From NCBI GenBank assembly GCA_036771375.1, contig DAIPHL010000014.1, positions 1 through 23,880 of the forward strand: DNA of 23,880 nt. Reading direction: 5' to 3'. Source of the DNA: DAIPHL01 sp036771375 (GTDB lineage Bacteria; Synergistota; Synergistia; Synergistales; Synergistaceae). A program made the translations under genes and the position numbers. Below, piece after piece: positions 23,008-23,880 of the stretch. Positions within the stretch are counted from its first letter, which is position 1. The number at the start of each line of letters is the position of its first letter. The notes beneath the pieces were generated by a model that did no database searches, was not told the DNA's origin, and saw nothing but the letters and a program-made list of their open reading frames with translations.

Positions 23008-23880
23008 ATGGGCGACGACATGGACGCAGGACACAAACCCAAGGATGCACAGTGCAGGCTCAACAGAGACCTGGAGCTTCAACGATACAGAGGCGTGAGG
23101 ACGGAACCCGAGGCAAACGGAGGGCGCTGGTGGACAAAGAGATGGCTCCGTTACCTCGAAACGCTCGCGACCCCGAAGGAGATCACGAGCGCCAGGCTTC
23201 GCGTGCGCGCGGGAAAGGTCGCCGCACTCCATATCTCTCCCGGATTGATCGAGGCGAAGGTGGAGGGACGGGGAAGGGAGCCCTACCACGTAAGGCTGCA
23301 CGCTCGTCTTCCCGAAAGGGAGCACCTGGACGAGCTCGAACGTCGGCTCATGGAACGCGCCCTGTACGCGGCTTCCCTTCTGGCCGGCGAGATGCCGGCC
23401 GAGCTGGAAGAGGTCTTCGCCGACTCCGAAGTCGACATCGTACCTTGGACGGGAGGGGACAGAAGACAGTTCTTTTGCAGCTGCTCGTCGCACACCAAAG
23501 ACTGCCGGCACATCATCACCGTGCTGTACGTCTCGATCGGGATTTTCGACAAAGACCCCTTCCTGCTTCTCAAAATGAGAGGGCTCGAAAAGGAGACGCT
23601 CCTCTCTGCTCTGTCGGCGGCAAGAGGCGGCCGCGGCGAAAAGGGTTTCGAGGAGACCGCATACGGAACCGAGGGCGAAGGATCCCCCAAAAATCGAACG
23701 AAAGACGAGGGAGCCCCGGCCGACGACTTCTTCTACGGGAGTGACGCCCTGTGCGCGACCCTGCCGAACCTGAGGAACGCGCTGTTCGACAACAGCGACC
23801 TACCCGAGTCGGGCTGCGCTCTTTTCGAATTTCCCCTCTGGCGGGGAAAGATGTCCTACTGGAAATCCGTCGCCCCCTAC
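23008..23880 (+). CDS. SWIM zinc-finger protein, 3' end cut off by window edge
   Basis: The frame is open from ATG 23008, two bases after the helicase stop, to the last base, giving 291 codons. The N-terminus contains GGRWWTKRWLRYLE at about residues 38-51, the WW-x-x-x-WL block found in bacterial SWIM proteins encoded beside SNF2 helicases. The SWIM zinc finger (CxCxnCxH) is FFCSCSSHTKDCRHI, ligands Cys157, Cys159, Cys166 and His168. A Gly/Glu-rich linker follows (about 205-240), then an uncharacterised segment reaching the edge. SWIM domains bind DNA or protein; the pairing with SNF2 suggests a joint complex, but no function is proven. A second ATG at 23020 is possible. Other open frames here are shadows. 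Confidence 0.85.
   Translation, partial: MGDDMDAGHKPKDAQCRLNRDLELQRYRGVRTEPEANGGRWWTKRWLRYLETLATPKEITSARLRVRAGKVAALHISPGLIEAKVEGRGREPYHVRLHARLPEREHLDELERRLMERALYAASLLAGEMPAELEEVFADSEVDIVPWTGGDRRQFFCSCSSHTKDCRHIITVLYVSIGIFDKDPFLLLKMRGLEKETLLSALSAARGGRGEKGFEETAYGTEGEGSPKNRTKDEGAPADDFFYGSDALCATLPNLRNALFDNSDLPESGCALFEFPLWRGKMSYWKSVAPY

Noticed and set aside
23052..23744. Complete 230-codon plus-strand frame at the right end
   Set aside because: A different frame from 23008 contains the WW block and all SWIM zinc ligands and stays open to the edge; the 230-codon frame is Arg-rich shadow sequence.
1..23880. CRISPR arrays, tRNA genes, insertion sequences and prophage remnants
   Set aside because: Reading through both strands I found no regularly spaced repeats, no cloverleaf-like segment in the few intergenic gaps, and no transposase, integrase or phage protein.

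Overview
The window is about 24 kb of compact, GC-rich bacterial chromosome holding 19 protein-coding genes, two of them cut by the window edges. I see no tRNA, rRNA, insertion sequence, phage gene, CRISPR array or long repeat. The gene content (ScpA/ScpB, PlsC, a pseudaminic-acid-type sugar pathway, an ArnT-like lipid-linked glycosyltransferase, a TM0751-like nucleoside kinase, a methionyl-tRNA synthetase with a C-terminal tRNA-binding domain) suggests an anaerobic bacterium with an outer membrane. The Synergistota are my best guess, inferred from gene order and protein style only; a deep-branching Firmicutes-like lineage is the alternative.

Layout. (1) Positions 1-6150, minus strand: a tightly packed housekeeping operon read right to left, Nif3-like metal protein, trpS, scpA, scpB, rluB-type pseudouridine synthase, an HDOD signalling protein, cmk and plsC (cut at base 1). 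Most junctions overlap or lie within 55 bases. (2) 6151-6460: a divergent intergenic region with a good plus-strand promoter and a plausible minus-strand promoter. (3) 6461-16478, plus strand: a roughly 10 kb run of nine genes, membrane-anchored lytic transglycosylase, a PseI/NeuB-type nonulosonate synthase, a PseG-like UDP-sugar hydrolase, an ArnT-like glycosyltransferase, a tRNA1(Val) methyltransferase-like enzyme, rsmI, metG, tatD and an EamA-family transporter. Overlaps and spacings up to 27 bases suggest one transcript. (4) 16495-17949, minus strand: a secreted alkaline phosphatase, convergent with the previous run. (5) 17950-18112: divergent promoters that overlap around a perfect 12-base palindrome. 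(6) 18113-23880, plus strand: a uridine-kinase-like nucleoside kinase, a large SNF2-family helicase and a SWIM zinc-finger protein (cut by the window end).

How they work together. Region 1 covers chromosome segregation (ScpAB with Smc), RNA modification, CMP recycling, phospholipid synthesis and tryptophan charging. Region 3 begins with cell-envelope functions (murein cleavage, two steps of nonulosonic acid synthesis, lipid-carrier glycosyl transfer) and continues into translation quality (16S and tRNA methylation, Met-tRNA synthesis). Region 6 ends in the SNF2-SWIM pair, a recurrent bacterial unit whose biological role is not established. The least ordinary content is the partial pseudaminic acid cassette inside a translation operon and the SNF2-SWIM pair. 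Nothing here convincingly amounts to a wholly new system.
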